From Paramacrobiotus metropolitanus (taxonomy: Eukaryota > Tardigrada > Eutardigrada > Parachela > Macrobiotidae): a stretch of 64,000 nt of DNA. Positions 9,766 to 18,166 of this stretch are shown here, one piece after another. The position numbers were made by a program, and so were the translations under genes. Positions within the stretch are counted from its first letter, which is position 1. Every line of letters starts with the position of its first letter. A model generated the notes under the pieces. That model was given only the letters and a program-made list of their open reading frames with translations, did no database searches and had not been told where the DNA came from. Location: positions 310,001 to 374,000 of the forward strand of contig NW_026570293.1 in NCBI RefSeq assembly GCF_019649055.1, written 5' to 3'.

Positions 9766-9894
9766 GGTTTTTATTTTGTGAGCCATTATATTTTTATTCG
9801 TGGGACTCAATATGAGGAATATTAGGTGAATCGCTGTTGAGAAGCGTCAAAATCAACACTGTCATCAGTGTTATTAGTACTATTTTTACCGACG

Positions 9895-10004
9895 ACTTGT
9901 GTGGTGCAGTGGTCTAGTCAGGAGATTAATACTGGACGATCCTCCGCTAAGTCTTGGGTTCTAATCCTAAAAATTTAAAAGCATTTTCATAAAACTTCCT
10001 TTTT
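9895..10004 (+). ncRNA. tRNA-like unit 2
   Basis: A box TGGTGCAGTGG at 9902-9912 is exact. B box GGTTCTAATCC at 9957-9967 has one mismatch. The 55-base spacing resembles a tRNA with a long variable arm. The T-run is at 10000-10004 after AAAACTTCC. Most similar to unit 6. Confidence 0.6.
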
Positions 10005-10131
10005 ATGTTCGCATTTTTGCGCCCTGATGTACTTATATATTCCGTGTCATGGCGCTAATCTCATGTTAGTTTTCAATGAGCGACGCACAGTTCTAAAGCT
10101 CTTGTCGTTTGGATTCTGTGTTTATACGTGT

Positions 10132-10238
10132 TATATCGTAGTGTAGTGGTTCAGAGTCGGTGCTGCACACACCATCTTGTTATGGCTCTGTGTTAAAAAC
10201 TCTTATTTATGTGTGCCATTTTCATAGACCTTCTTTTT
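10132..10238 (+). ncRNA. tRNA-like unit 3
   Basis: A box TAGTGTAGTGG at 10139-10149 is exact. The B box at 10184-10194 is badly decayed. The T-run at 10234-10238 follows ATAGACCTTC, keeping the trailer consensus. Confidence 0.45.
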
Positions 10239-10339
10239 GGGTTTTATGTTGCTGCAATACCGTTGAATATGCATTGCTGTTGACCACTGTAATTTTATGA
10301 TCCCTTTCGATGAGTGAATTCAAAAGTTTCGTTGTAGAT

Positions 10340-10453
10340 AATTCCGTAGTGTAGTAGGAAGATCTGTTGAACTACAGCAACGGGGAAACTAAAAGGTTTC
10401 GGGTTCAAGTTCCTTACAACTAATTTGCATTTTCTGAGAAACTTACTTTTTTT
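10340..10453 (+). ncRNA. tRNA-like unit 4
   Basis: A box TAGTGTAGTAG at 10347-10357 is exact. B box GGTTCAAGTTC at 10402-10412 has one mismatch. Seven Ts at 10447-10453 follow GAAACTTAC. Body and upstream flank resemble unit 7. Confidence 0.6.
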
Positions 10454-10593
10454 CGCTCTATATTTTTGTTTTCGCCCTGGGAAAAGTATTTGCGATAGTC
10501 CCTTGAATTGCGGAATTAATTTCGAAAAGCGGTGCTTAAACGCGCGTATTGAAGTGACACTGCGTTTTGCCGTTTGTTCGTCTGCAATCGGCT

Positions 10594-10708
10594 GACTTCG
10601 TAGTTCAGTGGCTATGAATGATGGCCATTCGCTTCATGTACTACCTCCTTTAACAGTCCCGGTTCGAATCTCAGGTTGCATGTTGCATGATCAAAAAACC
10701 CTCTTTTT
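10594..10708 (+). ncRNA. tRNA-like unit 5
   Basis: A box TAGTTCAGTGG at 10601-10611 is exact. B box GGTTCGAATCT at 10661-10671 has one terminal mismatch; spacing is 60 bases. T-run at 10704-10708 after AAAAAACCCTC. Confidence 0.6.
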
Positions 10709-10879
10709 CTACTCTACATATTTGCATTTTTATGGGACGAAGTTATGCCAAAGAGATCCCGAATTTTGCGATTAAACTGGAGCAGTAACTCACTAATGCT
10801 TCAATGCTTTATTGCAGTCTGATTAAATATACACGACATGGCGCTTCCGGTGTTAAATTTATCTGGCTTTAGCGTAGAG

Positions 10880-10987
10880 CACTTTGTGGCGCAGTGGCTA
10901 GACTGAGAATCCATACCGACCCGCTTCTTACAAGTCTAGAGTTCAAATCCCTAAAAGTTAATCTGTCTAATTTAAAACCTTCTTTTT
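10880..10987 (+). ncRNA. tRNA-like unit 6
   Basis: A box TGGCGCAGTGG (10887-10897) and B box AGTTCAAATCC (10940-10950) both fit the consensus. The T arm pairs in four of five positions. T-run 10983-10987 follows TTAAAACCTTC. This is one of the two best-preserved units. Confidence 0.65.
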
Positions 10988-11088
10988 GGGTTTTATATTT
11001 TTGTGTTAATGTACAGTGTCATGTTGGTTTGGAGATGGGTAGTTTTACGGTCATTTCCGTTGAGTGAATTTAAAGTTTATCGTTGTAG

Positions 11089-11199
11089 GATACTGTAGCG
11101 TAGTGCTCTGCACCGTTGAATCATAACCACGGGTGCAATGAAGGTCCCGGGTTCGAAACCCGTTGAAATTAATTTGCATTTTCTAAACTTTACTTTTTT
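11089..11199 (+). ncRNA. tRNA-like unit 7
   Basis: A box TAGCGTAGTGC (11096-11106) has one mismatch at its last base. B box GGTTCGAAACC (11150-11160) has one mismatch. The T arm pairs in four of five positions. A further hairpin GCACC/GGGTGC lies between the boxes. Six Ts at 11194-11199 follow AAACTTTAC. Confidence 0.6.
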
Positions 11200-11382
11200 G
11201 TTTTTAAATTTTTGTTGGTATCCTTGTGAACATGTTGCCGTACACGGAGTGAATTTTGCGATCATAATGGTGGTGAAATTTTAAAACTTATCACCTGCTT
11301 TACTGGGAATCTCTATTATATCGTGGATTTTCGTAGTACAGCGCCTCCAGTGATTGCCAATTTAAAAGTAAAATGTGGTATA

Positions 11383-11494
11383 GCCATGCTAGCGTATGGG
11401 CAAGAGCAGGATGTAGTTGTCCACCTAGATGCAAGGTTCAATCCTGCGTAAATACAAATTTTGCAACGGTTAGAGTTTTCCTTTCATCTTTTTT
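11383..11494 (+). ncRNA. tRNA-like unit 8 (most decayed)
   Basis: A box TAGCGTATGGG at 11390-11400 has one mismatch. The B box GGTTCAATCC near 11435 is one base short. T-runs are at 11476-11479 and 11489-11494. This is the right end of the array. Confidence 0.45.
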
Positions 11495-11499
11495 ATTTT

Positions 11500-11895
11500 T
11501 TGCTAGTGATTCCTGTAAGTTCATATCTATATTGGAATATTAAAATTATTTTTGGCATGTCATTTGCGGTTTTACACAGCTATATTGCCAACTATAGTTG
11601 CGCTATATTCGAATTCACTGTAGTTACACTGCGCGTTACTACTCCATCGATTTTATTGCAGTTATCAAAATGCTACGTAAAGCTAAAATTAATCTTGGAT
11701 TAAAACAAATCTGTCCGACCAGCAAAGTTAATGACTGTATGAGAATCTGTACGAATGAGAATCACAGTTAAAACAGCGATGAGATTAATTCAATGAGATT
11801 AAAAGAATAGACGGAAGAAACAAAAGTCGGCTGAATTTCATAGCACGATTATCAGACAGCCGCTGGAAAAACTATGCGCGTCACAACATTGCTGT
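11500..11895. other. AT-rich spacer right of the tRNA-like array
   Basis: Low-complexity AT-rich sequence with no credible gene. It should contain the 3' end of the minus-strand ORF group. Confidence 0.35.
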
Positions 11896-12432
11896 TTAGT
11901 CCAAATCCAACTTCTCTTTGGCGCTTTTCAAGTTAGATAGACGCTGTTCCAGCGCTTCACGGATATACGCCATGTGTTTGGCATCCAGCGTCGCTCATGC
12001 CTTCAGCGTGTTTACCAGCGCCTTGCAGTTGTCCATAATGTCTTTTTCGCGCTCAACCTGTTGCAGCAGCTTATCGATTGCATCCGGTTTAGTAGCGGCT
12101 GCGTCAGCTGGCTTTTCATCCTTTTCCTTGGATTTCTTGTTGTCTTTTCCCTTCTGCGCATTTTTCTCTGGGGCGATATATTTCGGACGGCCGCCCGTGG
12201 CTTTCAGCTGGGTGAGAGTGATAATTGGCTCTCTTTCAATCCGCGCGTCCTTGCTAGCCCGGATTACCAAATTCTTGTCCGTCGTATTATTCTTTGATGG
12301 CTCAATTGCATCCAGACGCTCCATTACGCCGTCCACGACTAAATCGACGTCTTCTCCCACGTGGCCGAAACTGCAATCCGTAACACGTTGTTCGATTTCT
12401 TTCCCGTTGATGGTGACTTTCATAGTGCCCAT
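11896..12432 (-). CDS. Orphan coiled-coil protein with an in-frame TGA
   Basis: The likely start is the ATG at 12432, because TTATTTACAG just upstream is a good splice or trans-splice acceptor; a longer upstream frame looks non-coding. The first 100 residues contain MKVTINGKEIEQR and a GRPKY segment. A lysine-rich linker (KNAQKGKDNKKSKEKDEK) follows, then a helix (DAIDKLLQQVEREKDIMDNCKALVNTL) that stops at TGA 11995-11997. The frame runs on for 32 codons of similar helical character (MAYIREALEQRLSNLKSAKEKL) to TAA at 11896-11898. This is either a short protein with a decayed tail or a readthrough product. No family is recognised. It is the last of three adjacent minus-strand ORFs, and its GC-rich codons resemble the plus-strand orphans. 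Confidence 0.5.
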
Positions 12433-12566
12433 TTTCACATCTGTAAATAAGTTGGGTGATTGTAGTGCACGTGCGGGTAACAAACCGATAAAGGCGTAAA
12501 TCGCTAGGCAAATGATAGAATTATGGCCCCTTTTTGTCACTAAAAGTTTTGTCATCAATTATCTGC

Positions 12567-13286
12567 CTAAATATTACTATGAATTACGTTTAAACACTCA
12601 CTGATTGTTTGAGCCAGAGTATCGCAAAGGCAGCATCCGCGGATGCTTCTCAGCCACAGGTCTATGCAGCTACCGACAAACAAATTTCCGTGGACTACGA
12701 TGACGTGCTTCTCCTTGACCAGTCGGCGCAGGCCTCGTTCCAGCCAGTAATCCCGATCTTCGAGCCGTACGTCGTAGGTGCAGGCCCAATGTTGGATCTC
12801 GGCTCGTGACATCGCATATCGGCCGTGATACAGAACAGCACGAATCATCCGACGAAGTTTTCCGTATGTGTCAATTACCCTTACTTCGGGATCGCGGCTC
12901 TTATGCACTTCGTCAGCCACTTCGAGAACAAAGCGCCCGTCGCGAGACATCTTCTTCAGCAGGATTCCGGCGTTGATTGCGTCGCCGAGGAAGAAATCCA
13001 CTCGGTCAGCTGTGAAATCGTCGTGCATGTCAATGATAAACTGTTTGACGGAAGCCATATCCACGTAGAAACCACAAATATCCGCCTCCAAAATGCAGGC
13101 GTGGGCTGCAGTATGTATCGCCAGTTGTCGACGGCTTTGCGTGGTTTCCTTGGCCGTCAAAGGTTCCGCCATGGCAAACTGGACCGATTCGCGAGTTCGC
13201 TCTTTCCAATATCGAGCATCTTCAATCGCATCCGTTTCGGGCGATGGTAAGGGCTCTCCAGCTGGTCCCATAGGCTGTGCGGACAT
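12567..13286 (-). CDS. Orphan protein with possible winged-helix domain (239 aa)
   Basis: Unrecognised. Single open frame from ATG at 13286 to the stop at 12567. Residues 40-110 are mostly helical (AIHTAAHACILEADICGF, then VKQFIIDMHDDF). Residues about 160-200 look like a winged helix-turn-helix: SRAEIQHWACTYDV, then DYWLERGLRRLVKEKHVIVV followed by a short strand HGNLFV. This suggests DNA binding, but it is an inference from pattern only. A GTAGCTGC after HGNLFVG could be a splice donor, in which case the last 35 residues would be intronic. It sits in a same-strand group with the ORFs at 11896 and 13340, spaced by 135 and 54 bases, so a polycistronic transcript is possible. Confidence 0.6.
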   Translation of the reverse strand: MSAQPMGPAGEPLPSPETDAIEDARYWKERTRESVQFAMAEPLTAKETTQSRRQLAIHTAAHACILEADICGFYVDMASVKQFIIDMHDDFTADRVDFFLGDAINAGILLKKMSRDGRFVLEVADEVHKSRDPEVRVIDTYGKLRRMIRAVLYHGRYAMSRAEIQHWACTYDVRLEDRDYWLERGLRRLVKEKHVIVVHGNLFVGSCIDLWLRSIRGCCLCDTLAQTISECLNVIHSNI

Positions 13287-13339
13287 AATGCTTGGATGAT
13301 TAGAAATGATTAAAATGAAAATTCAAGGAATAAAATACG

Positions 13340-13585
13340 CTAGTAAAATAAAAAACAGAAAGATTCCGTCACCGAAAAAGGATAAATGTTGTTGGGTTCT
13401 TCACTTTTAGTGATGAACAGCTGATATTTTCTGTGCTGGTAAACCGGCATTCTGTCGCGTGTCAGCCGCCCTGTTAAGGCAATGCTATCGGAAACTATGT
13501 AGTTTTCGATCTCTGCTCTGAATATTTCCCAGCTGCGTGTTTTGGCCTTGGCTTTCCTGTTTCGAGTTTCTTTGGTCACCATCAT
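13340..13585 (-). CDS. Small basic ORF upstream of the 12567 gene (81 aa)
   Basis: ATG at 13585 (MMVTKETRNRKAKAKTRSWEIF). The first 60 residues look coding and basic; the AT-rich end (FSVTESFCFLFY) may be intron or non-coding. It could be a first exon or an independent small gene. No family is recognised. Confidence 0.3.
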   Translation of the reverse strand: MMVTKETRNRKAKAKTRSWEIFRAEIENYIVSDSIALTGRLTRDRMPVYQHRKYQLFITKSEEPNNIYPFSVTESFCFLFY

Positions 13586-13898
13586 TGGTGTTTTGTATTA
13601 AAACCTGGTTTTTGTGGTGGTAATTTATAAATCTTTGGTGAAACGAGCGGTATTCTGTGTGATCTAAGTTAAATAATCAAAGTGGGTACAAAAATCACAA
13701 AACTCGGTCTGTCGCCTGTCAACCGCCTAGTGGTATACTCAGTGAATTTTGCGTTTCCGATGTCGGTGTCGGTACCAGCTGAAATTATTTGTTGTCCTTT
13801 TCCTTGCACTTCAGTTCTCTTGTTTTCCGATCCTGCTGGTATTGATTCTCATTTTAATTATCCGTTCTTTTGCGATTTGTCATTTTTAAGTTCTGAGA

Positions 13899-15461
13899 AT
13901 GTCACCTCCTGCAAAGAAGCCAACTGCGCGGAAGACCGCATCGCGTACACCGCGCCCGAGTCGTGCAACTGCGGGATTGAGTTTTGGTTATTCTCCTGAC
14001 AGCGATGAAGCCCGTTCTTCATCGCGCGCCACTCGATCTCGAGTTTCTCGCCGTTCTTCCGCCCAACCAGTGTTTGCTGCGCAATCCCCGGGACGATCTG
14101 GACGTGCGAGTGCAGCAGTGGTTCAGCAGCCTTCAACGAGTCGGGCAGGCGCGGTCGTGGATGCTTTACAGCGCCGTTATGACAAACAGAGGCGACGCAC
14201 AATCCTTCGCCGCAATGCTGCTGTGGTTCGCCGTCATGCAGGCCGAGGATCATTCCCTGCCAATCCTGACGTTGAGATTCGTCAGCCATCACCGAAGAAA
14301 TTGCAGACACAAGCGGAGAGACAGTTGGGTACGCCGGATCTTACAGAAGAAGAGCCGTCGTCATCTGAAACCCCGTCGGTGCGAGCAAAGCGAGGTATTT
14401 TTCATATTACGTTCTTGTGGTTTCTTTTGCTAAATAGCAACGATAGCATTAATGCGGTTCTCGGTCATTTCTTCTCAGATTTATCGGCCTAAGTTTCTGG
14501 TTAATGTAGTGGTGAATCTGTTTGGTATATTTATTTGAATTAACGGATAGTTGGTCTGTGCTGTTATTTCGTATTGCTATTGCGTATCAGTGATACTGTT
14601 TAACGGGGATTAATTGGTGCTTCTTGTTTTGAACCAGATGAAGAGCATCTGCGTCAAGGTGGCATCCTCTATGTTCCGTATAACCCGGATGCACCGCGGC
14701 CGGTCTTCAAGACCAAGCAGACGGCTCGCAAACGAGCGCATTCTGGCGTATTTCCAAGAATGGCTGTGGCGCGCAAGAATGGTGAGGCTCTGGCTATCTC
14801 GCAGGCCTATTTTTCTGGCCTTAATCGTTTCCATCCTCGTTATTCTGATTTGTATTTGTCGCATTTTCTATTCCCGAATGGAACGTTGATTCATCGCTTT
14901 GATCGTTGTGTTGTTACTTCTCGGCTACCTTCACCAATTGCACTAGAGCTTCGACGGCAGTATCTTTATTTAAATCCTGTTTTTGTTGCCTTGTTTCAAG
15001 AAATCACCAAGCGTCAGAAGGCGGATGCGGTTGCGCGTCAAGCGATTGTTGATGTTGCTGCTGTGGAAAATGAGCAACCGCAGCCTTCCACTTCAGCTGC
15101 CGGCCCGTATTATTTCCGCACCCGTGGCGAAAAGCGCAAGTACAAGGAGGTTTCGCCATCCTCGTCTTCGGCGCCAAGCGAAGTTTCGGTCTCGGATGAT
15201 GGTGAAGATCGTGAGGATCCTTCGGCCGTGTTATCCCCTGAGAATGCTAATGTCGAAGCTGACGAGAATGCGGACATGGTAGTTGATTGTGAGGGCAACG
15301 ATGGATCTGACTTGGAGAAGACGGATGTAGATCCGTTGCCGTCTCTGCAGCCGGCTGTCCCAGCTGTGCCACCTGTTGCTGCTGTCGCCCGTGAGGACTC
15401 GCCAGAAATTGCGGAACCAGTAGCTTACGGTCAACAGCAGCCACACTCTGATGAATTGTGA
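13899..15461 (+). CDS. Orphan 'NGT' family protein, two exons (439 aa)
   Basis: Exon 1 is 13899-14394 and exon 2 is 14638-15461. The donor is G|GTATTT and the acceptor TTTTGAACCAG|AT. Joining restores one frame across a 243-bp intron, which explains two apparently separate ORFs. Residues 1-165 are very basic and Ser/Arg-rich, like a nuclear or RNA-binding tail. Residues about 242-290 carry the shared motif (F-P-N-G-T, F-D-R-x-V-x-T, LRRQYL, FVALFQEI). A KRKYKE stretch and a long acidic tail (EDREDP, VEADENADM) follow. Charge layout resembles the 5964 protein. It is divergent from the minus-strand group, with about 310 bases between the nearest starts, so a shared promoter region is possible. 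No function can be assigned. Confidence 0.65.
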
Positions 15462-16006
15462 ACTTGCTATTTCTGATTTTTATCCTTCCTGCTATACATT
15501 GGCTAGAATTTGATGATCTGTCCTTTCGTTTTGATCTTAATTCGCATTTACCTGGCCAAATTTCGCGATTTATTTTTATTCGGTAGCCTTTTTGTACCAC
15601 CTAGGGAATTTTGCGTTTATTTTTATCCAATTTTTATTTTTCGATTTTATGCGCTTTTTGAGTCAATGAACTGGTCGTTAGTATTTGTATCTGCGCTGTA
15701 GATAGCGCTGAATCTTCTGTTGTACCTGGATAGATCTGATCGGATGATTAAGTTGAATTAAAGGATATAGCGCGAAGCGCTGATTGGTTGTTTTGCTTAC
15801 CTGTATGGAATCTGCCGCACTTTAAAATTTCGCTCTAGCAAACGCGTATAAAATCACTTGCGAGTGGCGTGCAGAAATCGGCATTGTGGATTTTTCGTTT
15901 CGGCACAGTAGCGTATTAGAATTTACGTTCTCTTGCGAAGTGTGATTTTGACGCTTTTCTCTTTACACTTTAGCGTTAAAGGTCATTCGTTTTCGTTAAT
16001 TTGGGC
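15462..16006. other. Spacer between right-group orphan genes
   Basis: AT-rich likely 3' UTR of the 13899 gene and leader of the next. No gene or repeat was recognised. Confidence 0.35.
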
Positions 16007-16795
16007 ATGCCGCCTATTGATCCTAACCGTGCTTTCGATAAATTGGTAGACGCCATTTTTCATTCGTCTTCCAACCAGCAGCAGCAGTACAATGCCGGTT
16101 ATAATCACCGAGGAAGGGGTGGAGCCCGTGGTGCTTTCCGTGGCAACTTTCGTCCGTACGGCAGAGGAAATCATCGGAATTCTGGAGACAATAATCTCCG
16201 TCGCGGAAACGATAACTGGCGTCGTAATGGGAGACATCTGGGCGCACCGGAGGTTATTGAAATACCTGATGGAGCTCCTCACCCAGCTGCACCAGTGGAA
16301 GCTCCCGCCGCAAACATGGAGGTTGATGACCCGGGAAACCAAGCGGCGAATGCACCGAATCAGGGCCAAGTCGGCGGAGCTGTGGTTCCAGGTCAGCCCG
16401 ATGCTGTCAACCCTGCTGTCGGTTTACATGGCCCGGCAGCCTTGAATGTTGTCCCTCCGGCAGTCATTCCACCTGTGCAGCAGCAGGCCCCGCAGAACGC
16501 TGAATTTCCGGGTTTGCCACCAAATGTGTTGCCGTTAGCTGAAGTGCCGATTGTCCGCGATGCCCGCGACCGCTCTCCGGCTGATCGCCCTCGTGCGCCG
16601 TCCGCACCTTCCGGTCCTGTTGGATCAGCTGAGCATAATTTTGTGCCTGCTTATTTGGCCCAGCAGCAGCCGCGTGAATTGGATGCTGATCGCCGACGAC
16701 AGATGGCTGCGGAAGTGTCTCGTCGTTTGGATGCCGCTGCGTCTGGCTCTGGTATTACTGGTTTGTTTTCATTGGCTCCCAGTGCTGGCAAGTAA
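16007..16795 (+). CDS. RGG/Gln-rich low-complexity protein (262 aa)
   Basis: Single exon from ATG at 16007 to TAA; the frame also opens upstream with TTG, but ATG is preferred. Residues 10-80 hold a QQQQY stretch and an Arg/Gly/Asn-rich RGG-type block (RGRGGARGAFRGNFRPYGRG), typical of RNA-binding or phase-separating proteins. The middle is Pro/Ala/Val-rich and disordered. The last 60 residues (LDADRRRQMAAEVSRRLDAAA) form a probable helix. RGG composition is known to bind RNA in many families; the role here is inferred only. Codon use matches the other island genes. It is followed by AATAAA at 17156 in the same context as the left group. Confidence 0.6.
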   Translation: MPPIDPNRAFDKLVDAIFHSSSNQQQQYNAGYNHRGRGGARGAFRGNFRPYGRGNHRNSGDNNLRRGNDNWRRNGRHLGAPEVIEIPDGAPHPAAPVEAPAANMEVDDPGNQAANAPNQGQVGGAVVPGQPDAVNPAVGLHGPAALNVVPPAVIPPVQQQAPQNAEFPGLPPNVLPLAEVPIVRDARDRSPADRPRAPSAPSGPVGSAEHNFVPAYLAQQQPRELDADRRRQMAAEVSRRLDAAASGSGITGLFSLAPSAGK

Positions 16796-17155
16796 CCTTG
16801 ACTCACCTTTGCCCTTGATCTTTTGTTTTCCTTGATCTCACCCGTATTACTGCTTACCGTGTTGTTTTGTGAATCATTTTGATGCACTGTAGCCGTGCGA
16901 ATTTTTCTCTTGTTCCTGCTTTTTACTAGTTGCCATTTTGCACCGGCTTGTTTGTAATTTGCGCTCATGGTCTTTTGCCATCTCCTTGTTTGTTGTTGTT
17001 GACCTTGTTATTCTGATGCAATCTGGATTGGAGAATTCGTAAGAATACCAGTCGGATAATTTATTGCTCCGTTCAGCTTCGTTCGTACGTTCAATGCATA
17101 GTAGTTCGATCACTCAACAAGCCATATTCAACTTTAAGCTTTCAATGTCACAGCT

Positions 17156-17161
17156 AATAAA
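17156..17161 (+). terminator. Poly(A) signal AATAAA closing the right orphan-gene group
   Basis: AATAAA within TAATAAAGCTT, identical to the context at 9455. It is 361 bases past the stop of the 16007 gene, a plausible 3' UTR length. Confidence 0.5.
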
Positions 17162-18166
17162 GCTTTATGCCGTCTCCTGTACATACAATCACCAGTTAAC
17201 TAAAACGGCACAGTATAAGTAATTCATAGTTCGCCTTCCTGGATCCTTGGACCTCCGCCCTGCTCAACCCGTGGACTTCCGGATGCCTCTTCGCCAAGGA
17301 TTCCACACACTAACTCTCTGGGAATCGCAGCGTACAGTCACATTGGGCATCGGATGGACGCGTGGATTGTGCGGTGGATCGGGATCAGGAGCGATGGAAG
17401 TGCACAATCGCACTGGGATGTTGCGGGATGGATTGTTTATATTGGCACGGCCAAGCTTCGTTCGTGGGGGTGACGTGTGGGAATAGGATCACACGCCGGA
17501 GTACGTACGGATGCTGACTGTCCGCCTTCCACCTGCAACACAAACGGATAATCTAGTCAATCTCTTCTGTGATTTGCTGTTCTCTTTTACTAGCGATGTA
17601 TGTGATGTCATAACGCGAAGTCTATATAAGTTCTTGTGATGCCTAATATCGGAATCAGTAGTCTGAGTTTCACTTCTGAGACTGCTTCCTAATGACAATT
17701 TCCTAGCGTTGTGAACTGTGGTGTGAATTGGATAAAGAGACAGCAATACTTGTTCCTTCTGATGTACATGATCGTTCCCGGATTATTGCATAGAATACAG
17801 GTTTGCTCGTGACACAATCGTCCTAGCTCTTGCCAATCCTCGCAGGACTCGCGACCGGAAGTTGTGATTAGCTCGTTCCTGAGGGATTCCTGAATTCTTG
17901 TGTTCCTGGATCGTTCGTCATTTCTCTACCATAGTTCTTCTGTTACAGTTTGAGAGTACGAGTGCCTACCGACTGACATTTACAGGCGTGGAAGAGTAAA
18001 GATAGTTCATGGAGCCTTAATCGGCGTGAACGCTTATACACGACAAAGTGTTGGGCTGCGCGAAAGCGTTTTTTTTTTGCGCGAATAATTCTTGAACATC
18101 TATCTATAAATGAATTTGGTAGTATGTTCCGGCACACTTTTCTTAACCTTTATTTTATTTGGGCAG
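17162..18166. other. Intergenic region, possible upstream exons of the membrane-protein gene
   Basis: No credible ORF. The last bases (TTATTTTATTTGGGCAG) are a splice acceptor for the exon at 18167, so 5' exons of that gene must lie here or within the island; none could be identified. Confidence 0.3.

Larger units (their letters stand above)
9669..11494 (+). repeat. Array of eight diverged tRNA-like units
   Basis: Eight units, all on the plus strand, start every 208-294 bases. Each has an internal A box fitting TRGYNNARNNG (six exact, two with one mismatch). A B box resembling GGTTCRANTCC follows 43-60 bases later. In six units a T-run of five to seven starts 42-45 bases after the B box begins; units 3 and 8 are longer. 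The trailer before the T-run has the consensus AAACYTTCTTTTT. Units 2 and 6, and 4 and 7, are most alike, including upstream flank between 4 and 7, so the array grew by tandem duplication. Acceptor stems do not pair well, so these are not ordinary tRNAs. The array lies between the left and right groups of orphan genes. Confidence 0.75.

Noticed and set aside
9669-11494. Array read as functional tRNA genes
   Set aside because: Boxes are present but acceptor stems do not pair and anticodon arms are unclear; called tRNA-like only.
9669-11494. Array read as a CRISPR array
   Set aside because: Unit length of 210-290 bp, diverged repeats and eukaryotic context exclude it.
8927-12000. Alternative genetic code explaining in-frame stops
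   Set aside because: TAG, TGA and TAA all serve as clear terminators of other genes in the window, and different stops interrupt different ORFs.
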